Positions 38,762 through 47,647 are shown, counted from the first letter of the stretch. The stretch: DNA of 64,000 bases from JAKPAM01 sp047601745 (GCA_047601745.1 JASGIS010000001.1:2046001-2110000), one strand, 5' to 3'. Made by a program: numbers and translations. Notes: generated by a model from the letters alone, not told the origin.

Positions 38762-39544
38762 ATGCCCGAACTGATCATCCAGCGCGACGGCCCGATCGGC
38801 CGCGTGATCTTCTCGAACCCGGCCAAGTTCAACGCGATGTCGCGCGACATGTGGGAGGGCGTGCCCAAGGCGCTGGCCGCCTTCGATGCCGACCCGCAGG
38901 TGCGCGTGATCGTGCTCGAGGGCGACGGCGACAAGGCGTTCGTGTCCGGCGCCGACATCTCGCAGTTCGAGTCGCAGCGCTCGGATCCGCAGGCGCAGGC
39001 CCGCTACAACGCCGCGGTCGAGGCCGCTTACCTCGCGCCGATCGCCTGCAGCAAGCCGGTGGTCGCCAAGATCCGCGGCATCTGCATGGGCGGCGGCCTG
39101 GGCCTGGCGGCCGCCTGCGACCTGCGCCTGTGCCGCGACGACGCGCGCTTCCGGATGCCGGCCGGGCGGCTGGGCCTCGGCTACAACGTGGCGGGCGTCA
39201 GCCGTTTCCTGTCGGTGATCGGCCTGCAGAACACGTTGGACATCTTCTTCTCGGCGCGGATCTTCGATGCCGCCGATGCGCTGAGGATGGGCTTCGCGAG
39301 CAAGGTCGCGCCGCGCGAGCAGTTCGATGCGATGGTCGACGAATGGTGCCAGGCGACGGCCGACAACGCGCCGCTGACGCTGCGGGCGCTCAAGCTCACC
39401 GTCAACGCGCTGGTCCGCGATCCGGAGCAGCGCGACATGGATTCGGTCGCGGCGGCGATCGCCGCCTGCTTCTCGAGCCAGGATTATCGCGAGGGCGCGG
39501 CCGCGTTCATGGAGAAGCGCAAGCCGCGGTTCCAGGGCGCTTAG
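38762..39544 (+). CDS. crotonase-fold (enoyl-CoA hydratase/isomerase-like) protein lacking both hydratase glutamates
   Basis: 260 aa. The oxyanion-hole segments FVSGADISQF and GICMGGGLGLAAACDLRLCR identify the crotonase fold. In classical enoyl-CoA hydratase the two catalytic glutamates lie in GGGCEL and QPEI. Here these positions read GGGLGL and MPAG, so both acids are missing. Simple hydration is therefore unlikely; decarboxylase, hydrolase, isomerase or dehalogenase members of the superfamily use other residues. The C-terminus SQDYREGAAAFMEKRKPRF is typical. It has a CAGGAG ribosome site and ends the cluster after the CoA-transferase and TctC genes. Confidence 0.85.
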   Translation: MPELIIQRDGPIGRVIFSNPAKFNAMSRDMWEGVPKALAAFDADPQVRVIVLEGDGDKAFVSGADISQFESQRSDPQAQARYNAAVEAAYLAPIACSKPVVAKIRGICMGGGLGLAAACDLRLCRDDARFRMPAGRLGLGYNVAGVSRFLSVIGLQNTLDIFFSARIFDAADALRMGFASKVAPREQFDAMVDEWCQATADNAPLTLRALKLTVNALVRDPEQRDMDSVAAAIAACFSSQDYREGAAAFMEKRKPRFQGA

Positions 39545-39599
39545 GCCCGGTTCATACCAAGGAGGCGGCACTTCGGTCGCGGCGGCCGGACGGCCGCTG

Positions 39600-39644
39600 A
39601 GCGCGATGGCGCTAAGCGAGATGGCGCTAAGCGCGGCGGCGCGA
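39600..39644. repeat. 15-nt tandem repeat at a gene end
   Basis: Three 15-nt units (AGCGCGATGGCGCTA, AGCGAGATGGCGCTA, AGCGCGGCGGCGCGA) lie between the crotonase gene and the hypothetical gene. They overlap the latter's stop codon: the TAG of the minus-strand gene is inside the second unit, and the first unit repeats it. Confidence 0.75.
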
Positions 39645-40319
39645 CCGCGTGCCGGTCAGCGCGACCGGGTCGAGCGCGACGACGTTCTGGCTGCCGTAGC
39701 CCTGGAAAGGCAACAGCACGCAGGGCAGGCCGGGTAGCGCCTGCTCGAGTCTTTCGAGGAAGCGCGCGCGTTTCCGCGGGTCGGCGGCGCGCCGGTAATC
39801 GTCGTCCGGCATCAGCGCCTTGGCCCAGGTGCCCGCGTACGGGTCGCCGGTCGCCAGCCGGCCCAGCACCGAGGGGCGCGTCGACCGCATCTTCAGGGGT
39901 TCGGCGCCGAACAGCCGCGCCGTGCTCTCCTCGTTCAGGCAGTACGCGAGCACGTCGATCCGGTACCAGCGGTGCACGCCGGTCGTGTCGGCCTGCGCGG
40001 GAATCATCGCGCCCCGGTCGTAGCGGCCGAACAATGCCGGCCTGCCGTCGTCGTCCAGGCGAGCGTCGACGCACACGCCGCCCTGCACGACGATGTCGCG
40101 CGACGTGCCGCCGATCGATTCGATCGTCGCCGACAGGTCCGAGTGGTTCAGCAGCAGCCAGGTCCGATGGCGGATCGTCGCCAGGTCGGCGGCGAAGATC
40201 AGAGTCGGGTTCGGACTGAGTACCAGATCCACGGGCATTCGCGCGTCGGGCGCGTCGTTCGGCGGCTCGGCACCGGACATCGGCCGCCCGCGTCGATCGG
40301 GCGGCCGCCGGCGTCGCAT
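39627..40319 (-). CDS. hypothetical protein
   Basis: 230 aa from the ATG at 40319; starts at 40280 (MSGAEPPN) or 40238 (MPVDLVLS) are equally possible because none has a good ribosome site. I do not recognise the family. Visible pieces are LVLSPNPTLIFAADLATIRH, GGTSRDIVVQGGVCVDARLD, YRIDVLAYCLNEESTARLFG and LPFQGYGSQNVVALDPVAL. It lacks a signal peptide or membrane segment and has a basic tail RSRRR. Codon use matches its neighbours, so it looks real. It lies 72 nt after the GH17-GT2 gene in the same direction and may be co-transcribed with it. Confidence 0.6.
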   Translation of the reverse strand: MRRRRPPDRRGRPMSGAEPPNDAPDARMPVDLVLSPNPTLIFAADLATIRHRTWLLLNHSDLSATIESIGGTSRDIVVQGGVCVDARLDDDGRPALFGRYDRGAMIPAQADTTGVHRWYRIDVLAYCLNEESTARLFGAEPLKMRSTRPSVLGRLATGDPYAGTWAKALMPDDDYRRAADPRKRARFLERLEQALPGLPCVLLPFQGYGSQNVVALDPVALTGTRSRRRA

Positions 40320-40391
40320 TAGCGAAGAGCCTCAGGGCCAAGGCGACCAGTATCGCAAGCCCGGCCCCGCAGCGGCCGCCTGAGCGGCCGA

Positions 40392-43262
40392 TCAGCCGAC
40401 GGACGCGTCCGCCGGCGTCGCGGCCGGTGCCGAACGTTGCACCCGCACCTTGCGCTCGGGCAGCGACGACAGCCACGCGCAGATCAGCGCCGCCGCGTAC
40501 GGGATCGCCTGCAGCACCAGGATCCACATCCACAGCGCCGATTCGATGTGGTTGGGCTTGCGCGAGATGAACATCGCGACCAGGCACGACATCAGGCCGG
40601 CGAACAGGAACGCCTCTTCGCGCACCGCGGCGAACGCGCCGGGCGCCTTCTTCTTCGGCGCGGGCTTGGCGGTCGCCGGCGCGGGCGCCGGCATCGGCCC
40701 GAGCACGTGGCCGTCGGGTTCGACCTCCATGTTCTGGCCGCTGGCCGTGATGCCGACCGGCTGCGAGGTCTCGTGCGGCTTCGTGCCCTTGGTCGTCACC
40801 TCGAACACGCTGCGCTTTTGCGTCAGGCCCGCGAACACGCCGGTCGCGATCGCGTGCGACAGGCCCATGCCGGCCAGCGCCGCGCCCAGGATGTCCAGCA
40901 GCGAGCACTTGACGCGCTGCACGTACAGGATCGGGCCGAACATCGCCTTGCACGCGAAGAACCCGAACAGCGGCAGCATGAACAGCATGATCGGCAGGCT
41001 GAACAGCCAGGGCGCGGCGACGATGCCGATCGTCCAGAACATCGCGCCGAACGCGAACACCAGGTGCAGCGCGTCGCCGAACCACGACAGCCAGCCGGTC
41101 AGGAAGTGGAAGCGCTGCCCGGGCGTCAGCGCGCCGCCGCCGCGCCACAGCGTGCGCCAGTGGTGCTTGAGGATCTGCATCGCCCCCTGCGCCCAGCGCT
41201 TGCGCTGGCGCTTGAACGCGCCGAAATCGTCGGGCGTCAGCCCCTCGCCCTGGATGCGGTCGATGTAGACGGTCTTGTAGCCGGCCTTCATCAGGCGCAG
41301 GCCCAGCTCGGCGTCCTCGCAGATCGTCCACTCGGACCACTTGCCCAGCGTCATCAGAGGCTCGGCCTTGATCAGCGTCATCGTGCCGTGCTGGATGATC
41401 GCGTCGCGCTCGTTGCGGTGGTGCATGCCGATCCGGAAGAAGCCGTCGTATTCCCAGCTCATCATCTGCCGGAACACGTGCACGCCCCATTCGCGGTGCG
41501 CCTGCGGCGCCTGCACGACGGCGACCTTCGGATCCTCGAAGTACGCGACGGCGGTCGACAGCCAGTCGCGCTTGACCACGTAGTCGGCATCGACGACGCC
41601 GACCACCTCTGCGCGCGGGTCGGTCTTCTCGAGCGCGAAGTTCAGCGCGCCGGCCTTGTAGCCGGGCCAGCTCGGCAGGTGGAAGAAGCGGAAGTTGTCC
41701 GGCAGCTTGGCCATGTAGGCCTCGACCGGTTTCCACAGGTTCTCGTCCTTCGTGTTGTTGTCGATGACCAGCACTTCGAAGTTGCCGTAGTCGAGGCGGC
41801 GCAGGCTTTCGATCGTCTCGATCACCATCTGCGGCTGCTCGTTGCAGCAGGCCAGGTGGATCGAGACGAAGGGTTCGCGCTGGCCGGGCTGCAGCGGCAG
41901 CGGCGGAAACTCGCGGCGCAGGTTGCCCGCCACCAGCATCTCGGCGAACTCGAAGCCGTTGGACAGCAGGATCGCCGCCATCATCAGCAGCGTCGGCGCC
42001 AGCACGATCAGCGCGGTCCAGTCGACCGGTCGCAGGTAGTAATCGAGCGGCAGCGCGAACAGCCAGACGACCAGCGACGCGATCGCCTGGATGAACACGC
42101 AGAACAGGATCCGCGAGAACAGCCGCTGGTACCAGAACTTGGCCAGGAACCAGACCATCGGCAGGAACGCGACGATCGACGCGATGATCGCCTTGGTCAT
42201 CCAGTTGGCGTCCGATTGCACGGGGCCGGAGAAGTCGAACTTGGGCGTGCGGTCGGCGTAGTAGATGCCCCAGTACGCGCCGACGCGGCCCTCGTTCGCG
42301 GTCTTCCACGGCTGGTCGATCGCTTCCATGATGAAGTAATCGAGGTGTTTGCCCTGCGAACGGCCGAGGAAATCGCGGATGAACTTGGCCTGGATCTCGG
42401 GCGAGGTCTTCGCGCCGTCGAAGCGGTCGCCCTGGCTGGGCCAGCCGATCTCGCCGATCAGGATGTGTTTGTTCGGAAACGCCTTGCGCACCTGCTCGAG
42501 CCGGTCGAACGAATAGTCGAGCGCCATGTCGGCCGGCAGCCCTTCCCAGTAGGGCAGCAGGTGCACGGTGATGAAGTCGACGTGTTTGGCCAGCTCCGGG
42601 TAGCGCAGCCAGACGTGCCAGGGCTCGGCCGTCGAGACCGGCACCTTGACCGACGCGCGGATCTCGTCGAGGTAGCTGATCATCTCGTCCGGCGTCAGGT
42701 TGCCGGTCAGGATCTGCTCGTTGCCGGCGATCACGCGTTCGATCGGCCCGCGCTTGCGCGTGGCGGCCTTGATGGCCTCGATCTCGCGCCGGTTGTTGAC
42801 CTCGTTCTGGTCGAGCCAGACGCCGGCCGTGATCCGCAAGCCGTATTCGGCGGCGACCTTCGGCAGGTCGGGGAACTCCGCCGAGCTGTACGTGCGGATC
42901 CGGCGCGTCTGGCGGCTGAGCAGCTCGAGATCCTTCTCGATCTCCTTCATCGTCGGGTAGCGCTGCTCGAGCGGGTTGTCCCAGCGCTGGAACGCGTTGT
43001 AGCACAGCCCCGCCAGCGTGCCGCCGTATTCGGCCGCGTGCCCCGGCGGATGCAGGCCGCGCCAGATGCCGACGTTGGCCAGCGCGACGGCCATCGCCAG
43101 CCAGAAAGCGATCCAGCGCAATTGTCCGACCGGCGGCGGACGGGTGGCATCCGGGCGGCCCGCGGGCCTCAATGCCTTGTCCTCGGCGACGAACGGCGCG
43201 TGCGGGGAGTCGACCGGCGCCGGCTCGGCGGCCATGGCGCTTGGCGAAGAATCAGGGTTCAT
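40392..43262 (-). CDS. GH17-GT2 fusion: membrane beta-glucan synthase/transglycosylase (NdvB/NdvC-like)
   Basis: 956 aa. After one membrane segment (residues about 48-66) comes a periplasmic glycoside hydrolase family 17 domain (about 75-330), with the acid in VIAGNEQIL and the nucleophile in LIGEIGWPSQG. Several membrane segments (about 345-430) lead to a cytoplasmic family 2 glycosyltransferase with VSIHLACCNEQ, VVDADYVV, ICEDAELGLRL and QRKRWAQG, the D, DxD, ED and QxxRW motifs of processive synthases. More membrane helices end the protein. Such fusions are known as beta-(1,3)-glucosyltransferases in cyclic or linear glucan synthesis. A second GH17 gene diverges from it. Confidence 0.9.
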   Translation of the reverse strand: MNPDSSPSAMAAEPAPVDSPHAPFVAEDKALRPAGRPDATRPPPVGQLRWIAFWLAMAVALANVGIWRGLHPPGHAAEYGGTLAGLCYNAFQRWDNPLEQRYPTMKEIEKDLELLSRQTRRIRTYSSAEFPDLPKVAAEYGLRITAGVWLDQNEVNNRREIEAIKAATRKRGPIERVIAGNEQILTGNLTPDEMISYLDEIRASVKVPVSTAEPWHVWLRYPELAKHVDFITVHLLPYWEGLPADMALDYSFDRLEQVRKAFPNKHILIGEIGWPSQGDRFDGAKTSPEIQAKFIRDFLGRSQGKHLDYFIMEAIDQPWKTANEGRVGAYWGIYYADRTPKFDFSGPVQSDANWMTKAIIASIVAFLPMVWFLAKFWYQRLFSRILFCVFIQAIASLVVWLFALPLDYYLRPVDWTALIVLAPTLLMMAAILLSNGFEFAEMLVAGNLRREFPPLPLQPGQREPFVSIHLACCNEQPQMVIETIESLRRLDYGNFEVLVIDNNTKDENLWKPVEAYMAKLPDNFRFFHLPSWPGYKAGALNFALEKTDPRAEVVGVVDADYVVKRDWLSTAVAYFEDPKVAVVQAPQAHREWGVHVFRQMMSWEYDGFFRIGMHHRNERDAIIQHGTMTLIKAEPLMTLGKWSEWTICEDAELGLRLMKAGYKTVYIDRIQGEGLTPDDFGAFKRQRKRWAQGAMQILKHHWRTLWRGGGALTPGQRFHFLTGWLSWFGDALHLVFAFGAMFWTIGIVAAPWLFSLPIMLFMLPLFGFFACKAMFGPILYVQRVKCSLLDILGAALAGMGLSHAIATGVFAGLTQKRSVFEVTTKGTKPHETSQPVGITASGQNMEVEPDGHVLGPMPAPAPATAKPAPKKKAPGAFAAVREEAFLFAGLMSCLVAMFISRKPNHIESALWMWILVLQAIPYAAALICAWLSSLPERKVRVQRSAPAATPADASVG

Positions 43263-43430
43263 GCGTCAGGGATCAAACGGAAAACGGGACCACGTTGCGC
43301 GCAGGCGCTGGCGACCTCGATCGGGGGCGCTGCGGAACCTGCAGCGAGTTTACGCAACAAATCAACGGTGTATCGGCAGGACTTGATGGACAATGAGGGC
43401 CGCTGCCAACCGGCGAATTCAAGAAGGCCC

Positions 43431-45152
43431 ATGCAAGCGCACCGCATTCCGGACAGTCCCAGAACGTTCGCTAGTCGACTCGACCCCTTTGTCCTGACGC
43501 TGTTCGCGGTCATCGCGGTGCTGGCCGCCGGGTGGTGGGTCTGGCAGGGCCGGAAGGTGGATCTGCCCGAGGTCCGCGACGCGCGGCTGCAGTGCGCATC
43601 GTACGCGCCTTACCGGCTGCCTGGCGAGACGCCGTACGATCCGTCGATGAAGGTTTCCGAGGCGCGCCTGCGCGAGGACCTGAAGATCGTCTCGGCGATG
43701 ACCGGCTGCGTGCGCACGTACTCGGTCGCGCAGGGGCTGGACGCGGTGCCGCGGATCGCGAAGGAACTCGGCATGAAGGTGCTGGTCGGCGCCTGGCTGG
43801 GCCGCGATCGCGCCGAGAACGAGCTGGAGCTGACCCGCGCGATCGAGCTGGCCAACGCGTATCCGGACACCGTGCGGGCGCTGATCGTCGGCAACGAGGT
43901 GCTGCTGCGGCGCGAGCTGCCCGAGTCCGAACTGGCGGCGATCCTGCGGCGCGCCGGCCAGGCGACGCGGGTGCCGGTCACCTATGCCGACGTCTGGGAG
44001 TTCTGGACCGAGCATCCGGGGCTCGTCGACGCGGTGTCGTTCCTGACGATCCACATCCTGCCGTACTGGGAGGACGAGCCGGTCGGCATCAGCGCGGCGA
44101 TCGCGCACGTGCGCGACACGGTCGAGCGGATGAAGTCGATGGCCAAGGGCAAGGAGATCCTGATCGGCGAGACCGGCTGGCCCAGCGGCGGCCGCCAGCG
44201 CCGCGAGGCGGTGCCCGGCCGCGTCGAGCAGGCGCGTTTCGTGCGCGAGTTCGCGCTGATGGCCGAGAACGAGGGCTGGCGCTACAACGTCATCGAGGCG
44301 TTCGACCAGCCGTGGAAACGGCGGCTCGAAGGCGCGATGGGCGGCTACTGGGGCCTGTTCGACAGCGACGGCGTGCAGAAGTTTCCGTGGAACGGGCCGG
44401 TCGCCGAGATCGCCGACTGGGTGCCGGGCCTGATCGCGGCGGCGGTCGGCGGCCTGCTGTTCGCCGCGTTCGGCCGCAAGCGGCGGCACGGGCCGTTCGG
44501 GACCACGGTGCTGCTGCTGACCGGCATCGCCACCGGCGCGGTGATGCTCGCGCAGGCGCGCTACATGCTGCAGTGGAACCGCGACGTCCTCGAATGGGGC
44601 GCCAGCGGCCTGTACACGCTGATCGCGTTCGCGACGATCCTGCTCGGCGCCGAGCGGCTGGCCGGGCGCCGCAACGACGTGCTGCCGCCGGTCGCCGTCG
44701 TGCTGGCCACGCGCCTGGGCCGTTCGCTGGCACCCGGCCAGCGGCTGGCCGAGCGGGCCGATGCGGCCGAACCGGCCAGGACCGACCTGCTGCTGGTCGT
44801 GCTGCGTTTCGCGATGCTGTTCGGCGCCGCGTTCATGATGACGCTGATGATCTTCGACGCCCGCTATCGCGGCTTTCCGACGATGCTCTACGTGTTGCCG
44901 GCCGCGCTGGTGCTGATCAACGTGATCGTCGGCGAGCGCGCGCCGGCGCGCCGGCACGAGGAATCGATGCTCGCGGCGATCGTCGCGATCGGCGTCGTCT
45001 GGATGGTCGTGACCGAGCGCCCCGAGAACCTGCAGGCGATGGTGTTCGGCGCCGTGATGCTGGTGACGGCCGGCTGCGCGACGAATTTCAGGTTCGGGCT
45101 GGGGATCGCGTCGGATCCCGATCGCGAGCGCTCAGCGCGCCGGCCGGCATAG
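43431..45152 (+). CDS. GH17-domain membrane protein (glucan branching/transglycosylase-like)
   Basis: 573 aa from the ATG at 43431; an in-frame ATG at 43386 is an alternative. An N-terminal membrane anchor (residues about 22-40) precedes a GH17 domain (about 50-320) with the acid in LIVGNEVLLRRELP and the nucleophile in ILIGETGWPSGG. About eight hydrophobic segments follow, replacing the GT2 domain of the divergent neighbour. GH17 transglycosylases make or branch beta-1,3/1,6-glucans; the pair probably builds one periplasmic glucan, as NdvB and NdvC do in Bradyrhizobium. The last 21 nt overlap the end of a minus-strand gene. Confidence 0.85.
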   Translation: MQAHRIPDSPRTFASRLDPFVLTLFAVIAVLAAGWWVWQGRKVDLPEVRDARLQCASYAPYRLPGETPYDPSMKVSEARLREDLKIVSAMTGCVRTYSVAQGLDAVPRIAKELGMKVLVGAWLGRDRAENELELTRAIELANAYPDTVRALIVGNEVLLRRELPESELAAILRRAGQATRVPVTYADVWEFWTEHPGLVDAVSFLTIHILPYWEDEPVGISAAIAHVRDTVERMKSMAKGKEILIGETGWPSGGRQRREAVPGRVEQARFVREFALMAENEGWRYNVIEAFDQPWKRRLEGAMGGYWGLFDSDGVQKFPWNGPVAEIADWVPGLIAAAVGGLLFAAFGRKRRHGPFGTTVLLLTGIATGAVMLAQARYMLQWNRDVLEWGASGLYTLIAFATILLGAERLAGRRNDVLPPVAVVLATRLGRSLAPGQRLAERADAAEPARTDLLLVVLRFAMLFGAAFMMTLMIFDARYRGFPTMLYVLPAALVLINVIVGERAPARRHEESMLAAIVAIGVVWMVVTERPENLQAMVFGAVMLVTAGCATNFRFGLGIASDPDRERSARRPA

Positions 45153-45515
45153 CGCCAGCAGCGAGGCCAGCAGCCCCAATGCCGCGGTGTCGTAGCTGTA
45201 CAGCACGATGCCCAGGCAGCCGAACACCAGGCCCGCATGGCCGATCGCGGCGCGGCGCGTCCACAGCGCGAGCACGCCGAGGACCAGCGCGATCCAGCCG
45301 AGCTGCTGATGCTGGAACGTCATCAGCAGCGTCGTGCGCGCCGCGCACCAGCCTTGCCAGCGCGCGACGTCGCAGGCGTGGCCGATCGCCGGCGGTTCGA
45401 TCGCGAAATGGCGCAGCGCCAGCGCCACCGCCACGGACAGCGCCAGCGTCAGCACGACCGACGGGCGCCACGGCCGCGCGGCGGCGCGGCCCCAGGCGTC
45501 GAACGCCGCGCTCAA
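45132..45515 (-). CDS. small hypothetical membrane protein
   Basis: 127 aa, starting at a TTG (45515) that overlaps the UPF0149 stop as TTGA. Three or four hydrophobic segments are visible: SVVLTLALSVAVALALRHFA, LGWIALVLGVLALW, HAGLVFGCLGIVLYSYD and LGLLASLLALC. Two cysteines, in HACDVARWQGWCAARTT, could pair in a periplasmic loop. The family is not recognised. Coupled translation with the UPF0149 gene supports it being real; its 3' end overlaps the convergent GH17 gene by 21 nt. Confidence 0.6.
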   Translation of the reverse strand: MSAAFDAWGRAAARPWRPSVVLTLALSVAVALALRHFAIEPPAIGHACDVARWQGWCAARTTLLMTFQHQQLGWIALVLGVLALWTRRAAIGHAGLVFGCLGIVLYSYDTAALGLLASLLALCRPAR

Positions 45516-46129
45516 TGCCGCTGCCCGCTGGCACCGGCCGGCGTGCGCGCCGGCGAGAAATAGTCGTACAGCGAGAATGCCGATTCGATCATCTCGTCGA
45601 CGGCTTCCTTGCGCTGTTCGTCGGACATCGTCCGGCGGATCTCGCCGCTGTCCTCGTCGAATTCGCCGGCCAGCGCCTCGATCGGCTCGAACACGCCGTC
45701 CAGCTCGACGCTGTCGTCGACGGCTTTCCAACTGTCGGGCTGCAGGCTCATCGCCCGCAGGAAGCCGATCGCCCACAGGTTGCCGCCCGGCGCGCCGTCG
45801 TCATCGTGCATCAGGATCGGCGCGAAGCCTTCGCCGGCGCGCAGCGCGGCATCGACCGAATCGAGATGGCGCTGCAGCAGCTCGTGCAGTTCGTCGGCCT
45901 GCGCCGACGACTCGAACTGCGGCTCGATACCCGGCTCCAGGCCGAGCACTTCGGGCACGACCTCGGTCACCGGCAGGCGGTCGGCGCTGCAGGCCAGCGC
46001 GGTGAAGAAGCCGTCGAGCTCTTCGAGCAGCATCGCCGTATCGGGGCTGACCGCTTCGAACAGCGCGTCCAGCCGGGCCAGATCGTCGTCGTCCAGCGCT
46101 TGTGAGGGGTCGAAGTGGTTCTTTGGCAT
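45512..46129 (-). CDS. UPF0149 family protein (YecA/YgfB-like)
   Basis: 205 aa. The N-terminus LDALFEAVSPDTAMLLEELD followed by GFFTALACSADRLP is the family signature, with WAIGFLRAM in the middle. No C-terminal SEC-C zinc motif (CxCxSGxxxxCC) is present, so it is the short form. The function is unknown. A near-consensus -10 box TATAAT lies on the minus strand at 46186-46191, 57 nt before the ATG, without an obvious -35. Confidence 0.82.
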   Translation of the reverse strand: MPKNHFDPSQALDDDDLARLDALFEAVSPDTAMLLEELDGFFTALACSADRLPVTEVVPEVLGLEPGIEPQFESSAQADELHELLQRHLDSVDAALRAGEGFAPILMHDDDGAPGGNLWAIGFLRAMSLQPDSWKAVDDSVELDGVFEPIEALAGEFDEDSGEIRRTMSDEQRKEAVDEMIESAFSLYDYFSPARTPAGASGQRH

Positions 46130-46336
46130 GGCGCGCAGAGGGGGGGTAACGCCGAAGGGGGGATGAAGCCGGCGGTTCTGCCGCGATTATAGTCGCCGCC
46201 CGCATCGGCCGGATGGGCGAGCCCGTTTGCAATCCTTCCCGACATTGGGGGACTATCGGACCGATGCGCGCGCCGTGCCGACCGCGCGTCCGCGCATCGA
46301 CTCGTCCATCCCGTCGATCATGGAGGTTTCCCGCCG

Positions 46337-46834
46337 ATGGCCCGTTCGCGCTCGCTCGCATCCTCGTTGTCGTTCCTGTCGTCCTCGTCGCGTCGTTTCG
46401 TCGTCTGCCTGTTCGTGATGCTGGCTTTCGGCGGCATGGCGTCCGGCGCCGCGAGCGCTCGCGACATGGTCAGCGTCGACGGCGCGACGGCCAACATGCG
46501 CAGCGGCCCCGGAACCGGGTATCGGGCCGAGTGGTCGCTGGCCCACGGCTATCCGCTGCGGGTCGTCGGCCGCCAGGGCAACTGGCTGAAGGTCAGCGAT
46601 TTCGAGAAGGACGTCGGCTGGGTGCACCGCTCGCTGCTCGGCAACAAGCCGCATCACGTCGTCAAGGCCTCCGTGGCCAACATCCGCCAGCGGCCGACGA
46701 CGCGCAGCCCGATCGTCGGCCGCCTGCAGCGCGGCGAGGTCGTCGAGACGCTGGGGCGCCAGCCCGGCTGGATCCGGGTGTCGGCCGACGGCTCAAAGGG
46801 GTGGGTCGCCTCCGACCTGCTCTGGGGGTGGTGA
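46337..46834 (+). CDS. exported protein with two bacterial SH3 domains
   Basis: 165 aa. A long signal peptide (RRFVVCLFVMLAFGGMASG, cleavage after ASA) is followed by two SH3b domains: VDGATANMRSGPGTGYRAEW with GNWLKVSDF (residues about 48-100), and VKASVANIRQRPTTRSPIVG with PGWIRVSADGSKGWVASDLL (about 105-162). Bacterial SH3 domains bind peptidoglycan or protein peptides in the periplasm. A GGAGG site lies about 10 nt upstream. The gene's last 42 nt overlap a convergent gene. Confidence 0.87.
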   Translation: MARSRSLASSLSFLSSSSRRFVVCLFVMLAFGGMASGAASARDMVSVDGATANMRSGPGTGYRAEWSLAHGYPLRVVGRQGNWLKVSDFEKDVGWVHRSLLGNKPHHVVKASVANIRQRPTTRSPIVGRLQRGEVVETLGRQPGWIRVSADGSKGWVASDLLWGW

Positions 46835-47647
46835 CGCGGGCGGCGGCTCGGCGCGCGGCCGTTCGGCGCGCCGGGCGCGGGCCTGCGCTTCCAGGCCCGC
46901 GACCCAGGCCTGCGAGCGCGTCACCGATGCGGCCCAGGCGCCCAGGTCGGACAGGCTGACCGTCAGCCGCCGCACCGGCCTGCCCTGGAAGCTCGCGCGG
47001 ACCGCGTAGCCGCAGCGCGACGGATCGCGCGGCGCCACGCCCGCGCGCTGCGCCCGCCGGATCAGGTCCAGGATGTCGCCGCCGCTGCCGGCCGACAGAA
47101 AGTGCGTCGATCGCGGCGTCATCCGCCAGCACGCCGGGCGATCCGGCTGCGCCCAGGCGATCGAGTCGGTCCGCGAATTGACGACCGTCGGCGTGCCGAA
47201 CTCGGCGATCAGTCCTTGCACCAGCGCCTCGCGGTCGGCGCCGCCCGGCCACGCGGACCGGCGCTTGATCGCGACGATGCGCTGCGGCCCGGGCAGCGCC
47301 GAGAACTGCATCGACAACACGTCGTTCGCGTTCAGCGGCGCTTCGATCAGCCACAGGTATTCGGGCGTGCTCAGCTCGCGCGCGCCGTCGGAATACGGGA
47401 AGTGCCGCATCACGCGCCTGGTCTTCGCCTGCGGGTAACGCGCCTGCAGGACGGCCATCGCCTCGCCTTCGCTCATGCCGAGGCGGATGCCGGCGATGTC
47501 GGGTGTCGCGGCGATCGCCGCGGCGGCGGCCGAGCGCTCCGGGTGCTGGGCCGCCGCCGGCAGCGCGCCGGCCAACGCGAACGCGCACGCCAAGGCGACG
47601 CGGGCCGTGAGCCGGGCCGTGAGCCGGGCCGGCGGGCGGCGCGCCAT
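46793..47647 (-). CDS. hypothetical exported protein
   Basis: 284 aa. The signal peptide RVALACAFALAGALPAAAQH marks it as periplasmic. DIAGIRLGMSEGEAMAVLQA is a recurring motif in exported proteobacterial proteins of unknown function. CWRMTP and RCGYAVRASF hold two cysteines that could pair. The C-terminus is Arg/Pro/Ala-rich. Its ATG overlaps the stop of the acyl-CoA ligase gene by one base, so the two are co-transcribed; no functional link is evident. The N-terminus contains a small duplication, RLTARLTAR. Confidence 0.65.
   Translation of the reverse strand: MARRPPARLTARLTARVALACAFALAGALPAAAQHPERSAAAAAIAATPDIAGIRLGMSEGEAMAVLQARYPQAKTRRVMRHFPYSDGARELSTPEYLWLIEAPLNANDVLSMQFSALPGPQRIVAIKRRSAWPGGADREALVQGLIAEFGTPTVVNSRTDSIAWAQPDRPACWRMTPRSTHFLSAGSGGDILDLIRRAQRAGVAPRDPSRCGYAVRASFQGRPVRRLTVSLSDLGAWAASVTRSQAWVAGLEAQARARRAERPRAEPPPASPPPEQVGGDPPL

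Noticed and set aside
40437..43430. Long open frame opposite the GH17-GT2 gene joined in frame to the plus-strand GH17 gene
   Set aside because: The upstream part is a shadow of the minus-strand gene. The real protein starts near 43431 (or 43386) with a membrane anchor.
45132..45776. 214-codon membrane protein starting inside the UPF0149 gene
   Set aside because: The N-terminal 86 codons overlap UPF0149 in another frame and look unlike protein. The TTG at 45515, overlapping the UPF0149 stop, is a better start.
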